DNA of 64,000 nucleotides from Bin127 sp965203505 (lineage in GTDB: Bacteria > Chloroflexota > Dehalococcoidia > Lucifugimonadales > Lucifugimonadaceae): NCBI GenBank assembly GCA_965203505.1, contig OZ241880.1, forward strand, positions 3,035,460-3,099,459, given 5' to 3'. This document shows, one piece after another, positions 8,078 through 15,383 of the stretch (positions are counted from its first letter, which is position 1; every line of letters begins with the position of its first letter). The position numbers and the translations under genes were made by a program. The notes beneath the pieces are model-generated. The model was not told where the DNA came from. It did no database searches and worked only from the letters and a program-made list of their open reading frames with translations.

Positions 8078-8093
8078 TCCCGCGCAAGCGGGA
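8078..8093. repeat. TCCCGC-GCAA-GCGGGA palindrome
   Basis: A 6-bp perfect stem with a GCAA tetraloop followed by ATCCCAG, like the CCCGC-GCAA-GCGGGAATCC intergenic repeats common in bacteria. It lies just after the NYN gene and could end its transcript. Confidence 0.5.
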
Positions 8094-8183
8094 ATCCCAG
8101 TAAAATCGCATCGTTGCGTCAACCCGATTCCTGCGCTCGCCGCATCCTCCGTCACTGCCAATCAAAGAAAGGCACCCCATTTC

Positions 8184-8945
8184 ATGCAACTCAGACCCAA
8201 TCGAGCCAAAGATAAACTTGCCGCCGGTGAAGTGGCAATAGTTGTCGGGGGAATGTCCGACCCCGATGCCATCGACGCCTTCGGCCCAATCGCCAAAGCA
8301 AACGACATCGCCGGAATGTGGCTCGAAGGAGAACACGCTGGCGTCGACGCCTCGACCCTCGGAAACCTCACCCGCGCCTGCGACCTCTGGGGCATCTCAC
8401 CCGTAGTCCGCATCAACGAGAACTCTCAGGGCCTCATATACCGAACCCTCGACTGCGGCGCACAAGGCATCGTCGTACCACACGTCAACAACGCTGCCGA
8501 AGCTCGAAACGTCGTTGACGGCGGAAAGTTCCCACCCATTGGCAAGCGCGGCGCATACACCAGCCGCCAAGGCCACGGCGTTGCAAACTACATGAATATC
8601 GCCGACGACTACTCGCTCCTCGTCATCCTCATCGAAGACATCATCGCCTACCAAAACCTCGACGAGATCCTAGAGGTCGATCAGATCGACGTCTTCTTCG
8701 TCGCCCCAAGCGACTTCGCCGCATCCATGGGGCACACCGGCGACATCAACCACCCCGAAGTCGTCGAAACCATGAACGACGCTTTCCGACGCATTGAAGC
8801 GGCAGGCCGGAACTCAGGCGCAACATGCGGTCAGGCCGAAATCCCGCGCTACCTCGATCTCGGCGCCAAATTCCTCCTCACATCCATCGGACCATGGCTA
8901 AGCAACGGTGCCGCAAGCTTCATGAACGACGTCAACAACCACTAG
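8184..8945 (+). CDS. HpcH/HpaI family aldolase, copy 1
   Basis: A 253-residue class II (metal-dependent) aldolase/citrate-lyase-like TIM barrel. It starts MQLRPNRAKDKLAAGE and carries the family's MWLEGEHAGVD, GAQGIVVPHVNNAAEA, the metal-binding Glu region VILIEDIIAYQNLDEI and the metal-binding Asp in VAPSDFAASMG. Such enzymes cleave or form 4-hydroxy-2-keto acids, giving pyruvate and an aldehyde. It is the first of three tandem same-strand paralogues (66-bp and 45-bp gaps) that share a GAAAGR-CC leader before the ATG. They probably form one operon, but the substrates are not evident. Confidence 0.9.
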   Translation: MQLRPNRAKDKLAAGEVAIVVGGMSDPDAIDAFGPIAKANDIAGMWLEGEHAGVDASTLGNLTRACDLWGISPVVRINENSQGLIYRTLDCGAQGIVVPHVNNAAEARNVVDGGKFPPIGKRGAYTSRQGHGVANYMNIADDYSLLVILIEDIIAYQNLDEILEVDQIDVFFVAPSDFAASMGHTGDINHPEVVETMNDAFRRIEAAGRNSGATCGQAEIPRYLDLGAKFLLTSIGPWLSNGAASFMNDVNNH

Positions 8946-9010
8946 CAACAACATAAATGCCGATCCAGAAGGATCGCACGCCCCCGCATCGAAGAAAGGC
9001 GAACCCAGAT

Positions 9011-9790
9011 ATGCAACTCAGACCTAATCGCGTAAAGGAAAAAATCCATGCTGGCGAGGTGGCTGTCGCGGTGGTCGGATTCAGCCATGCTGACGACATC
9101 GACGCATTCGGGCCAATCGCTAATGCGCACGGCATCGACGCCGTCTGGCTGGAGGGTGAACACGCGGGTGTGGATCACGCCGATCTCGGCAACCTGACAC
9201 GCGCTTGCGACCTCTGGGGACTGACACCGGTGGTGCGGATAAACGAAAATTCCCAAGGTTTGATCTACCGCACGCTCGACTGCGGAGCGCAGGGCATCGT
9301 TGTTCCCCACGTCAATACCGCCGCCGAGGCTCGCAACGTCGTCGACGGCGGTAAGTTCCCTCCCACCGGCAGACGAGGCAACTACACCAGCCGGCAGGGA
9401 CACGGAGTGCCCTACTACGTGCGAATTGCCGACGAACATTCACTCCTCATCGTCCTCATCGAGGACATCATCGCCTACCAGAACCTCGACGAAATCCTAG
9501 AGATCGACAACATCGATATCTTTATGGTCGCCCCCGGCGACTTCGCCGCATCCATGGGACTCGCCGGCATCTGGGATCAAGTGGCCAACCATCCCGAAGT
9601 CCAAGCGACCATGGACGACACCTTCCGCCGCATCCAAGCCGCAGGCAGGATCGCCGGCGCGACATGCGGCAGAGCAGGACTCCAACGCTACTTGGATATC
9701 GGCGCGAAGTTCTTCTTGACGCCCACCGTGGAGTGGTTGGACGAAGGCGCTGCCAACTTCATGAACATCGTCAACAGCTACTCCGAGTAG
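9011..9790 (+). CDS. HpcH/HpaI family aldolase, copy 2
   Basis: A 259-residue paralogue of the flanking genes. I chose ATG at 9011 because it gives MQLRPNRVKEK, matching the other two, with AGAAAGG upstream; an in-frame ATG at 8957 would add 18 unrelated residues. Motifs are VWLEGEHAGVD, GAQGIVVPHVNTAAEA, VLIEDIIAYQNLDEI and VAPGDFAASMG. It has a small insertion after the last motif (LAGIWDQVANHPE) not present in copies 1 and 3, and differs at substrate-side positions, so it may have a different substrate. Confidence 0.9.
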   Translation: MQLRPNRVKEKIHAGEVAVAVVGFSHADDIDAFGPIANAHGIDAVWLEGEHAGVDHADLGNLTRACDLWGLTPVVRINENSQGLIYRTLDCGAQGIVVPHVNTAAEARNVVDGGKFPPTGRRGNYTSRQGHGVPYYVRIADEHSLLIVLIEDIIAYQNLDEILEIDNIDIFMVAPGDFAASMGLAGIWDQVANHPEVQATMDDTFRRIQAAGRIAGATCGRAGLQRYLDIGAKFFLTPTVEWLDEGAANFMNIVNSYSE

Positions 9791-9834
9791 TACCTACCCG
9801 ATCCTGTACATCCATGTAAGAAAGACCCCACCAC

Positions 9835-10602
9835 ATGCAGATCCGACCCAATCGCATCAAAGACAAAATCGCCGCTGGTGAAATCGCTACCATCGTCGGC
9901 GGAATGACACACCCCGACGACATCGACGCATTCGGACACATCGCCGTAAACCACGGCTTCGACGGTATCTGGCTCGAAGGCGAGCACGGCTGGGTCGACG
10001 CATCCGAACTCGGAAACCTCACCCGAGCATGCGACATCTGGGGACTCACATCCGTCTGCCGCGTCAACGACAACCACCAAGGACTCATCTACAGGACACT
10101 CGACCGCGGGGCCCAAGGCATCGTCGTCCCCCACGTCAACAACGCCGCCGAAGCCCAAAACGTCGTCGACGGTGGAAAGTTCCCGCCGATCGGCAAGCGC
10201 GGCAGCTACACCAGCCGACAAGGACTCGGCGTTCCAAACTTCATGGACGTCGCCGACGACAACTCACTCCTGATCATCCTCCTCGAAGACATCATCGCCT
10301 ACGAGAACCTAGACGAAATTCTCGCCGTCGACCATATCGACGTCTACTTCGTAGCCCCCGGCGACTTTGCCGCCTCGATGGGACACAAAGGCAACATCGA
10401 CCATCCTGACGTCGTAGAAACAATGAACGACGCCTACCGCCGCATTGTCGCCTCCGGCCGAACCGCCGGCGCAATCTGCGGCTCCGGCAACGTCACACGA
10501 TTCCTCGACCTCGGCGTCAAACTACTCTTCACCAACACCCCCGAATGGATCAACGCAGGCGCAGCCGGCTTCATGGACATCGTCCACAACCACTCGAAGT
10601 AA
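9835..10602 (+). CDS. HpcH/HpaI family aldolase, copy 3
   Basis: A 255-residue third member of the array, starting MQIRPNRIKDKIAAGE. Motifs are IWLEGEHGWVD, GAQGIVVPHVNNAAEA, ILLEDIIAYENLDEI and VAPGDFAASMGHKG. All metal and acid/base positions expected for the family are kept, so none of the three is an obvious pseudo-enzyme. The conserved core with variable edges suggests divergence after duplication. The FKBP lipoprotein gene follows 46 bases later in the same direction, with its own possible promoter in the gap. Confidence 0.9.
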   Translation: MQIRPNRIKDKIAAGEIATIVGGMTHPDDIDAFGHIAVNHGFDGIWLEGEHGWVDASELGNLTRACDIWGLTSVCRVNDNHQGLIYRTLDRGAQGIVVPHVNNAAEAQNVVDGGKFPPIGKRGSYTSRQGLGVPNFMDVADDNSLLIILLEDIIAYENLDEILAVDHIDVYFVAPGDFAASMGHKGNIDHPDVVETMNDAYRRIVASGRTAGAICGSGNVTRFLDLGVKLLFTNTPEWINAGAAGFMDIVHNHSK

Positions 10603-10648
10603 CAATCTCACGGCGACCAGTCGCAGTGGCTTAATTTAGCGTTAAGAC

Positions 10649-11359
10649 ATGCGCGCCTCGAGCTACACGCGTTTCCAATTCAGAACTCTGCTCTTCACCG
10701 CGGTAATCGTCGGTGCGGGCATCGTGGCGGCTTTGGCGGCGACAGGCTGCCGCGGTGGAGGAGCCAATCCCGGCGAGAGCGACTTGGTCATCCCATTCGT
10801 CGAACCAACCCTCTCAAAACGAACCTGCCTCGACGAAGTCTACCCTCCGACAGCGCCGAGGTTCGAAGAGGTATCAGACGCCGAGTTCAAACCGGGTTCG
10901 AATGGCGTGGACTATGTGATTCTCGACGAAGGCGACGGGGATTCTCCCGGGATCGACTGGCAAGTAGAGGTCCACTACACTGGCTGGCTCGACGACGGTT
11001 GCGTCTTCGGGACGACCTACAGCAACGATCGTGCCGCCAGATTCTTCTTGGCATACGTCATTCCTGGCTGGCGCCAATCCCTGATGGACATGAAAATCGG
11101 CGAGCGCCGACGCGTCAGAATCCCGCCCGATCAAGGTTACGGCGAAGCCGGGTCGCCACCGCGCATACCCGCCAACGCCACGCTCTACTTCGACGTCGAA
11201 CTGTTGGACGGCATCACCAGTCAAGAAGCAATGTCCACAGCCACCGCCGTCAACGAAGCCGCCGCCGCGACCGTCACCGCGATATCCGAAGAAGTGGTCG
11301 CAACATTCACCGCCATCGCCGAAGAAGCCACCGCCGAATCAGAAGCATCGGAACCGTAG
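10649..11359 (+). CDS. FKBP-type peptidyl-prolyl isomerase lipoprotein
   Basis: 236 residues. The N-terminus carries a hydrophobic signal ending in the lipobox AATGC (Cys near residue 34), so the protein should be lipid-anchored on the outer face of the membrane. Residues about 80-190 form an FKBP domain: VEVHYTGWLDDGCVFGTTY, the PGW of VIPGWRQSLMDMKIGERRRV, IPPDQGYGEAG and IPANATLYFDVELLDG. These enzymes isomerise X-Pro bonds in folding exported proteins. The C-terminal 50 residues are a low-complexity Ala/Thr/Glu helix (TAVNEAAAATVTAISEE) of unknown role. The window encodes several Pro-rich secreted proteins that could be clients; this is inference. Confidence 0.88.
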   Translation: MRASSYTRFQFRTLLFTAVIVGAGIVAALAATGCRGGGANPGESDLVIPFVEPTLSKRTCLDEVYPPTAPRFEEVSDAEFKPGSNGVDYVILDEGDGDSPGIDWQVEVHYTGWLDDGCVFGTTYSNDRAARFFLAYVIPGWRQSLMDMKIGERRRVRIPPDQGYGEAGSPPRIPANATLYFDVELLDGITSQEAMSTATAVNEAAAATVTAISEEVVATFTAIAEEATAESEASEP

Positions 11360-11398
11360 GCGGCTAATTCAGTTCGGACCCCCGCTCCTCGAACCACT

Positions 11399-12217
11399 TT
11401 ATGTCGGCCTCCACGTAACGATCGCCTGCCGCCGCATTTTCGCGCCTCTGACGGTCAGACCCTCGCTAGTCTCTTCCAGCAGTTCATCTGCCGCCGCGCG
11501 CAGTCTTTCGTCTGCATCGGTGCCTTCCTCCACAGCCAACATTCGTCGAAGTTTCTCCAGCGCTGAACTGAGGTCTTTGTCCAATACCGGAGTTTCAGGA
11601 CTTAGCATCGTCACGTCGGGGAATATATCCATCTCCCACAGGAGATTCAGCAATGCCCGGACGCCCGGCAGCGGCGTGAGGCGGGTGCCGTGCACGCGCT
11701 CGAAGAACGGAGCCATCTGCGAAGCGGGTGTCTCCATCATCTCCAAGATCACCACGCGGTCCCGGACGCGTTCTTCCATCTTCCTTACAAATTCCGCGGC
11801 TTCCACCACGTGATGCAGCGCCCAAGAACAAAGTGCTACGTCCGCCGAGGGAACTTCCGCATCCTCCCACCGCTCCTCGACGGCGGTCACGTTGGTGAAT
11901 CCGAATTCTGCCACGCGGGTTTTCAGCAATTCCAGAGACTCGGCGGATGGGTCTACCACGGTAACCTGCTTGGCGCGCGTTGCCAGGGGCAGGGCGAAGC
12001 GGCCCGCGCCGCCGCCAACATCCAGGACCTCGGCGCCTTCGCCCATTACTTCATGGAGGCCGTTGAGCGCGGGATCGTCGGTACGGTACGGATCCAGTTT
12101 CCCGTCGGCAAACACAGGACGGCTGCGACCGTGTTCATGTCCTTCCCCGCGTATATCTTCCATATCCCGGTCAAATGCCAAGACTTGCTCGCGCCATGCT
12201 TCAATTGCTGAGTTCAT
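11399..12217 (-). CDS. SAM-dependent class I methyltransferase
   Basis: About 272 residues. The SAM-binding motif I is VLDVGGGAGRFALPLA (near residue 70), followed by the acidic end of strand 2 (TVVDPSAE) and motif LCSWALHHVVEAAEF. The C-terminal part is helical and has no further recognised domain. The start at ATG 12217 has a strong GGAGGAG site six bases upstream (coding strand GGAGGAGACGAAAATG); longer frames run into repeat DNA. It is probably a small-molecule or lipid methyltransferase; the substrate is unknown. Confidence 0.85.
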   Translation of the reverse strand: MNSAIEAWREQVLAFDRDMEDIRGEGHEHGRSRPVFADGKLDPYRTDDPALNGLHEVMGEGAEVLDVGGGAGRFALPLATRAKQVTVVDPSAESLELLKTRVAEFGFTNVTAVEERWEDAEVPSADVALCSWALHHVVEAAEFVRKMEERVRDRVVILEMMETPASQMAPFFERVHGTRLTPLPGVRALLNLLWEMDIFPDVTMLSPETPVLDKDLSSALEKLRRMLAVEEGTDADERLRAAADELLEETSEGLTVRGAKMRRQAIVTWRPT

Positions 12218-12318
12218 TTTCGTCTCCTCCATGAGATCCGATTTGGTTGACAGGATGCCAGCGTCCCAGTTGTTCAGGCGTCCACAATCTGGCGGCTCAG
12301 TGCAGCGATCTGAGTCGA

Positions 12319-12462
12319 GACACAAAACCTCCCCTTTGCCCAAGGGGACACAAAATCTCCCCCCTTTCCAAGGGGACACAAAAACCTCCCCTTTGCCCAA
12401 GGGGACACAAAACCTCCCCCCTTTCCAAGGGGACACAAAAACCTCCCCCTTTCCAAGGGGGA
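12319..12462. repeat. Tandem array of five 28-30 bp hairpin units
   Basis: Five head-to-tail units of the form GACACAAAA-CCTCCCCTT-loop-AAGGG, of 28, 28, 29, 28 and 30 bases. Two loop types, TGCCC and TCC, alternate (A-B-A-B-B). Each unit can form a CCCCTT/AAGGGG hairpin. There are no variable spacers, so this is not a CRISPR array. It is followed by a degenerate CCGGC-TTTC-GCCGGAATGACG element near 12546-12567. Confidence 0.85.
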
Positions 12463-12699
12463 ATTGAAGGGGGTTCAAACCCGGAACGGGCACTCCCTGC
12501 AAACTGCACCGCGCCCTCTGGATGGACGTTCCGTCCCGCGAGCGGCCGGCTTTCGCCGGAATGACGTGAGATTTGCAATGATCTCGCTTCCATTGGAATG
12601 ACGGTGGTTGTGCAAATGTCCCGATGCGGGGAAAGGTGCCCGATCGGCAAATCGACAACCCACCAAACACCCCGTTATACCATTGAAGAGACATCTTTC

Positions 12700-12775
12700 G
12701 GGGCTGTAGCTCAGTTGGGAGAGCGCATCGTTCGCAATGATGAGGTCGGGGGTTCGAATCCCCCCAGCTCCACCA
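12700..12775 (+). tRNA. tRNA-Ala (anticodon CGC)
   Basis: Acceptor stem GGGGCTG/CAGCTCC (one G-T pair), D-arm GCTC/GAGC, anticodon stem CATCG/TGATG with loop TTCGCAA (anticodon CGC, reads GCG), T-arm GGGGG-TTCGAAT-CCCCC, discriminator A, and encoded CCA. Confidence 0.95.
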
Positions 12776-13066
12776 GACTTGATGAAATCAAGAACCTTTC
12801 AGATCAGGTTCGCGCTGGAGCTTTAGCCCCGGGCTAGCCGCTCAGCGTTTCGGAAATCTGGCAGGTGTCACAATGCCTCTGCTGTTTCGGCAGGGGACTT
12901 GGCTTTCGCCTGATCGCACCTGCCGCAAAGGCCGCGAGGTCCAGGCTTGCGTTGATGCGTGGGCCAGCCCCGGTCTCACGGTCCTGTCAGTTTGAACGCA
13001 CCGGACCTTCTCGCCCGAATTGAGTTCTACAGAGCCGTCCAACAGCCACCAAGCATCACGTATCGA
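12776..13066. other. Intergenic, nothing recognised
   Basis: This stretch between tRNA-Ala and the palindromic region upstream of the next gene has no convincing coding sequence. The frames present are short and lack ribosome binding sites. Confidence 0.5.
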
Positions 13067-13148
13067 ATGTAAATTACACGTGAATTACATAAAAATAATG
13101 GTGATAGACACGTGTATGACATAGGATGTGATGATATGATGTATCATC
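13067..13148 (+). promoter_or_regulatory. AT-rich region with three stacked palindromes
   Basis: Three inverted repeats lie within 82 bases: an imperfect 24-base one with arms ATGTAA/TTACAT around CACGTG (13067-13090), ACACGTGT (13108-13115), and GATGATA/TATCATC with a TGATG loop (13130-13148). The DNA is much more AT-rich than its surroundings and lies about 200 bases before the next coding sequence. This is the look of an operator/promoter region, but no regulator is identified. Confidence 0.45.
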
Positions 13149-13349
13149 TGCGTGTCGATTAATTGGTACACAGTATCAACAGACAGCACGGCTGGGAGGG
13201 GTTCGGCAGGGCGTGGGACTTCGTTCCCGGTTCTGCTTTGTCCCCATCTGTCGATACCGCGCAACATAGGACCTGACGGTCACACACCAGAAACGAATAC
13301 CGCACAGGTAGGAGATACAAGAGAAAAATTGCTTAAGGAGAAACACAAA

Positions 13350-14981
13350 TTGGAAAACGTAACCCACATAGATTTCAGGTCGGTCGGGATCAGGATGACC
13401 CTGGCCGCCCTAGCAATCGCAATGGTCGCTGTCGCCGTCGTCGCAGGTGCGGCGCAGGCCCAGACACCAGACGGATCCTTCCCCGACCCCAAGCCATGCG
13501 GGCCGGGTGCGGAAGCCGTCCCCGAAAACCCGGACGCGACGATCTCCGAAGGGCACTTCGCCGTGTTCGACGGCTACTGGAACAACACCGACAAAACCTT
13601 GGAACTCAACCTTTGCCCGCCGGCTGTGATGCACACGAAGGTGACGAAGAAAGATCCTGTGACGCAAATAACAACTCAGGAAGAGGTCAGCACCCGCACT
13701 CGCTCCAACGTTGACATCCAGAAGACGGTCATCCACATCAACGGCAAGGGTTTCGAGCACACTCTGAAAGCCGCGGACTTGGAGGAGTACGACTTCTTCA
13801 AAGAGGGAGACGGCGACGGCGACGGTGCCGACGACGCCATCGGAAAGACCATATGGTGGCTGAAGGTGGACGATGAGAGTACTCCCGACGTGGACGAGGA
13901 CTCGCCCCTTGCGATGGGATACTCCGCCGCACTATTCGACACCAAGTACTGGCATCGGGAAAATGCAAGTGGTGCAGCAATTCCACCCCTGCAGTACGAG
14001 TTCGAGGTGATCCGCGAGCCAGGCATCCCCGTCACAGAGTATGGCCACGTCTTCGCGTTCGACGATTCGGCCGCCCCTACAGAAGGTCCTGACGCTGGTA
14101 TAAAGAAGGCGGACTGGGACAGCAGCGAAGTCGACACCAACGCGCTTAAGCTGGACCCCGGCAAATACCATCATTACCAGTGGGCGTTCACCAGGGCCGG
14201 CACCTACGAAATCTCGGTGCAGCTGAAAGGGTATGTACGCCAGAAAGCCCCTGGTGGCGCCACGGGCTGGGAGCGGATTTCCGACAAAGACGTCGAGACC
14301 AGCGAGGTCAGGCGGTACGTATTCCAGATCGGTCCCCTGAACCCGAACAATGAGCCCGCCTTCGAGTTTGAGCGGTCGGTGGCGGAGAACTCATCCGTCG
14401 GAACCGTGGTGGGCGATCCCATACCGGTGTACCGCGGGGATGATGACCCCCTGTCCTTCACGCTCTCCGGGCCTGGACGTAGCCTGTTCAGCGTGGAGCC
14501 GGACGCCAATGGCAATGCCCAGATAAAGGTGGCAGGCGACTTGGACCACGAGGCGCGTTCAGAGTACGTCCTCAAGCTGGGCGTCAGCGACAAGAAGGAC
14601 TTCGAGGGCAACGCCAACGACTTGGTGGACAGCGTCGTGGCGGTGAAGATCAGCGTGACAAACGTGGTGGAGAAGCCTGTACTCACGCTGACGGCGGACA
14701 GGATCGATCCCCCTCGCTTGAGCACCGTGAACTTCGCTGCCAGCAAGTCCGGCGACATACCAGGGGATGATTCCGAGGTCACCTACCAATGGTTTGAGCG
14801 GAAATATGGGGCCGAAGTCGCCACGATAATTCCCGGCGAAACCAGCCGCACCCTTTCCGTGACCAAGAATGACCCCGGTACATGGTTGTACTCCATCAAA
14901 GCGACGTGGACGAGCGCTGATGGGCAGACTAGAACGAAGATTAGTTCGAACATAGTCACTGTCACTTGGTATCACCTCTGA
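13350..14981 (+). CDS. Secreted protein with cadherin-like and Ig-like domains
   Basis: About 543 residues. The start is most likely TTG at 13350, which has AAGGAG nine bases upstream and gives MENVTHIDFRSVGIRM followed by a signal peptide (LAALAIAMVAVAVVAG, cleavage after AAQAQ). A longer frame opens at 13152 but adds 66 residues of low quality. Residues about 40-330 are not recognised. Residues about 335-440 form a cadherin-like repeat (PAFEFERSVAENSSVGTVVG, LDHEARSEYVLKLGVSDKKD). The last 100 residues look like an Ig-like domain (VTYQWFERK, SNIVTVTW). No anchor is present. A probable adhesion or matrix protein; partner unknown. Confidence 0.8.
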   Translation: MENVTHIDFRSVGIRMTLAALAIAMVAVAVVAGAAQAQTPDGSFPDPKPCGPGAEAVPENPDATISEGHFAVFDGYWNNTDKTLELNLCPPAVMHTKVTKKDPVTQITTQEEVSTRTRSNVDIQKTVIHINGKGFEHTLKAADLEEYDFFKEGDGDGDGADDAIGKTIWWLKVDDESTPDVDEDSPLAMGYSAALFDTKYWHRENASGAAIPPLQYEFEVIREPGIPVTEYGHVFAFDDSAAPTEGPDAGIKKADWDSSEVDTNALKLDPGKYHHYQWAFTRAGTYEISVQLKGYVRQKAPGGATGWERISDKDVETSEVRRYVFQIGPLNPNNEPAFEFERSVAENSSVGTVVGDPIPVYRGDDDPLSFTLSGPGRSLFSVEPDANGNAQIKVAGDLDHEARSEYVLKLGVSDKKDFEGNANDLVDSVVAVKISVTNVVEKPVLTLTADRIDPPRLSTVNFAASKSGDIPGDDSEVTYQWFERKYGAEVATIIPGETSRTLSVTKNDPGTWLYSIKATWTSADGQTRTKISSNIVTVTWYHL

Positions 14982-15383
14982 GCGAGCTGTACTCCAATCC
15001 GCCGGGCGGGGCATTGCCTCACTCGGTGGATTGCCTTCTACCCTCGATGAGACATCTGCAAAGCTCCCGTCCATTCCGGCGAAAGCGAGACCTTCGCAAA
15101 ACGCCCGTCATTCCGGCATGATTTTCCTTCGTCCCGGCATCACCCTACGTCATTCCGGCGAAAGCCGGAATCCAGAGGGGCGGTGGGCAACGCGGTCACT
15201 TCCTTCGCGCCCCCTTTGTCCCCCGTATCGGGGTACGGGGCAGGCCCCGGACATTTCCCCCGTGAACGGGGGAAACCCGGATCGTCTGGATTCCGGCTTT
15301 CGCCGGAATGACGGAGGACGTCGCCGGAATGACGTGGGGATGCAAATCTCCCGGCACGGGCGACCACGAGGCATCGCATCTAG
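14982..15383. other. Repeat-filled intergenic region
   Basis: 400 bases between two surface-protein genes, filled with repeat elements: partial CATTCCGGCGAAAGC copies near 15073, a full pair at 15148-15313, a CCCCGTATCGGGGTACGGGG palindrome near 15221, and TTTCCCCC-GTGAAC-GGGGGAAA near 15254. No gene is seen. Confidence 0.7.
15148..15313. repeat. Inverted pair of 29-bp ATTCCGGC-GAAA-GCCGGAAT elements
   Basis: A 29-bp element at 15148-15176 recurs as its exact reverse complement at 15285-15313. Each contains an inner palindrome ATTCCGGC/GCCGGAAT around a GAAA loop. The sequence next to the left copy (CAGAGGGGCGGTGGGC ... CGCCCCCTTTGTCC) recurs at 56859-56930, so the repeat is composite. Confidence 0.85.

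Noticed and set aside
12319..12462. CRISPR array
   Set aside because: Units are contiguous with no unique spacers, and each unit is itself a hairpin repeat; no cas genes are present.
12218..12694. N-terminal extension of the methyltransferase
   Set aside because: The extension translates the hairpin array; the strong GGAGGAG site selects ATG 12217.
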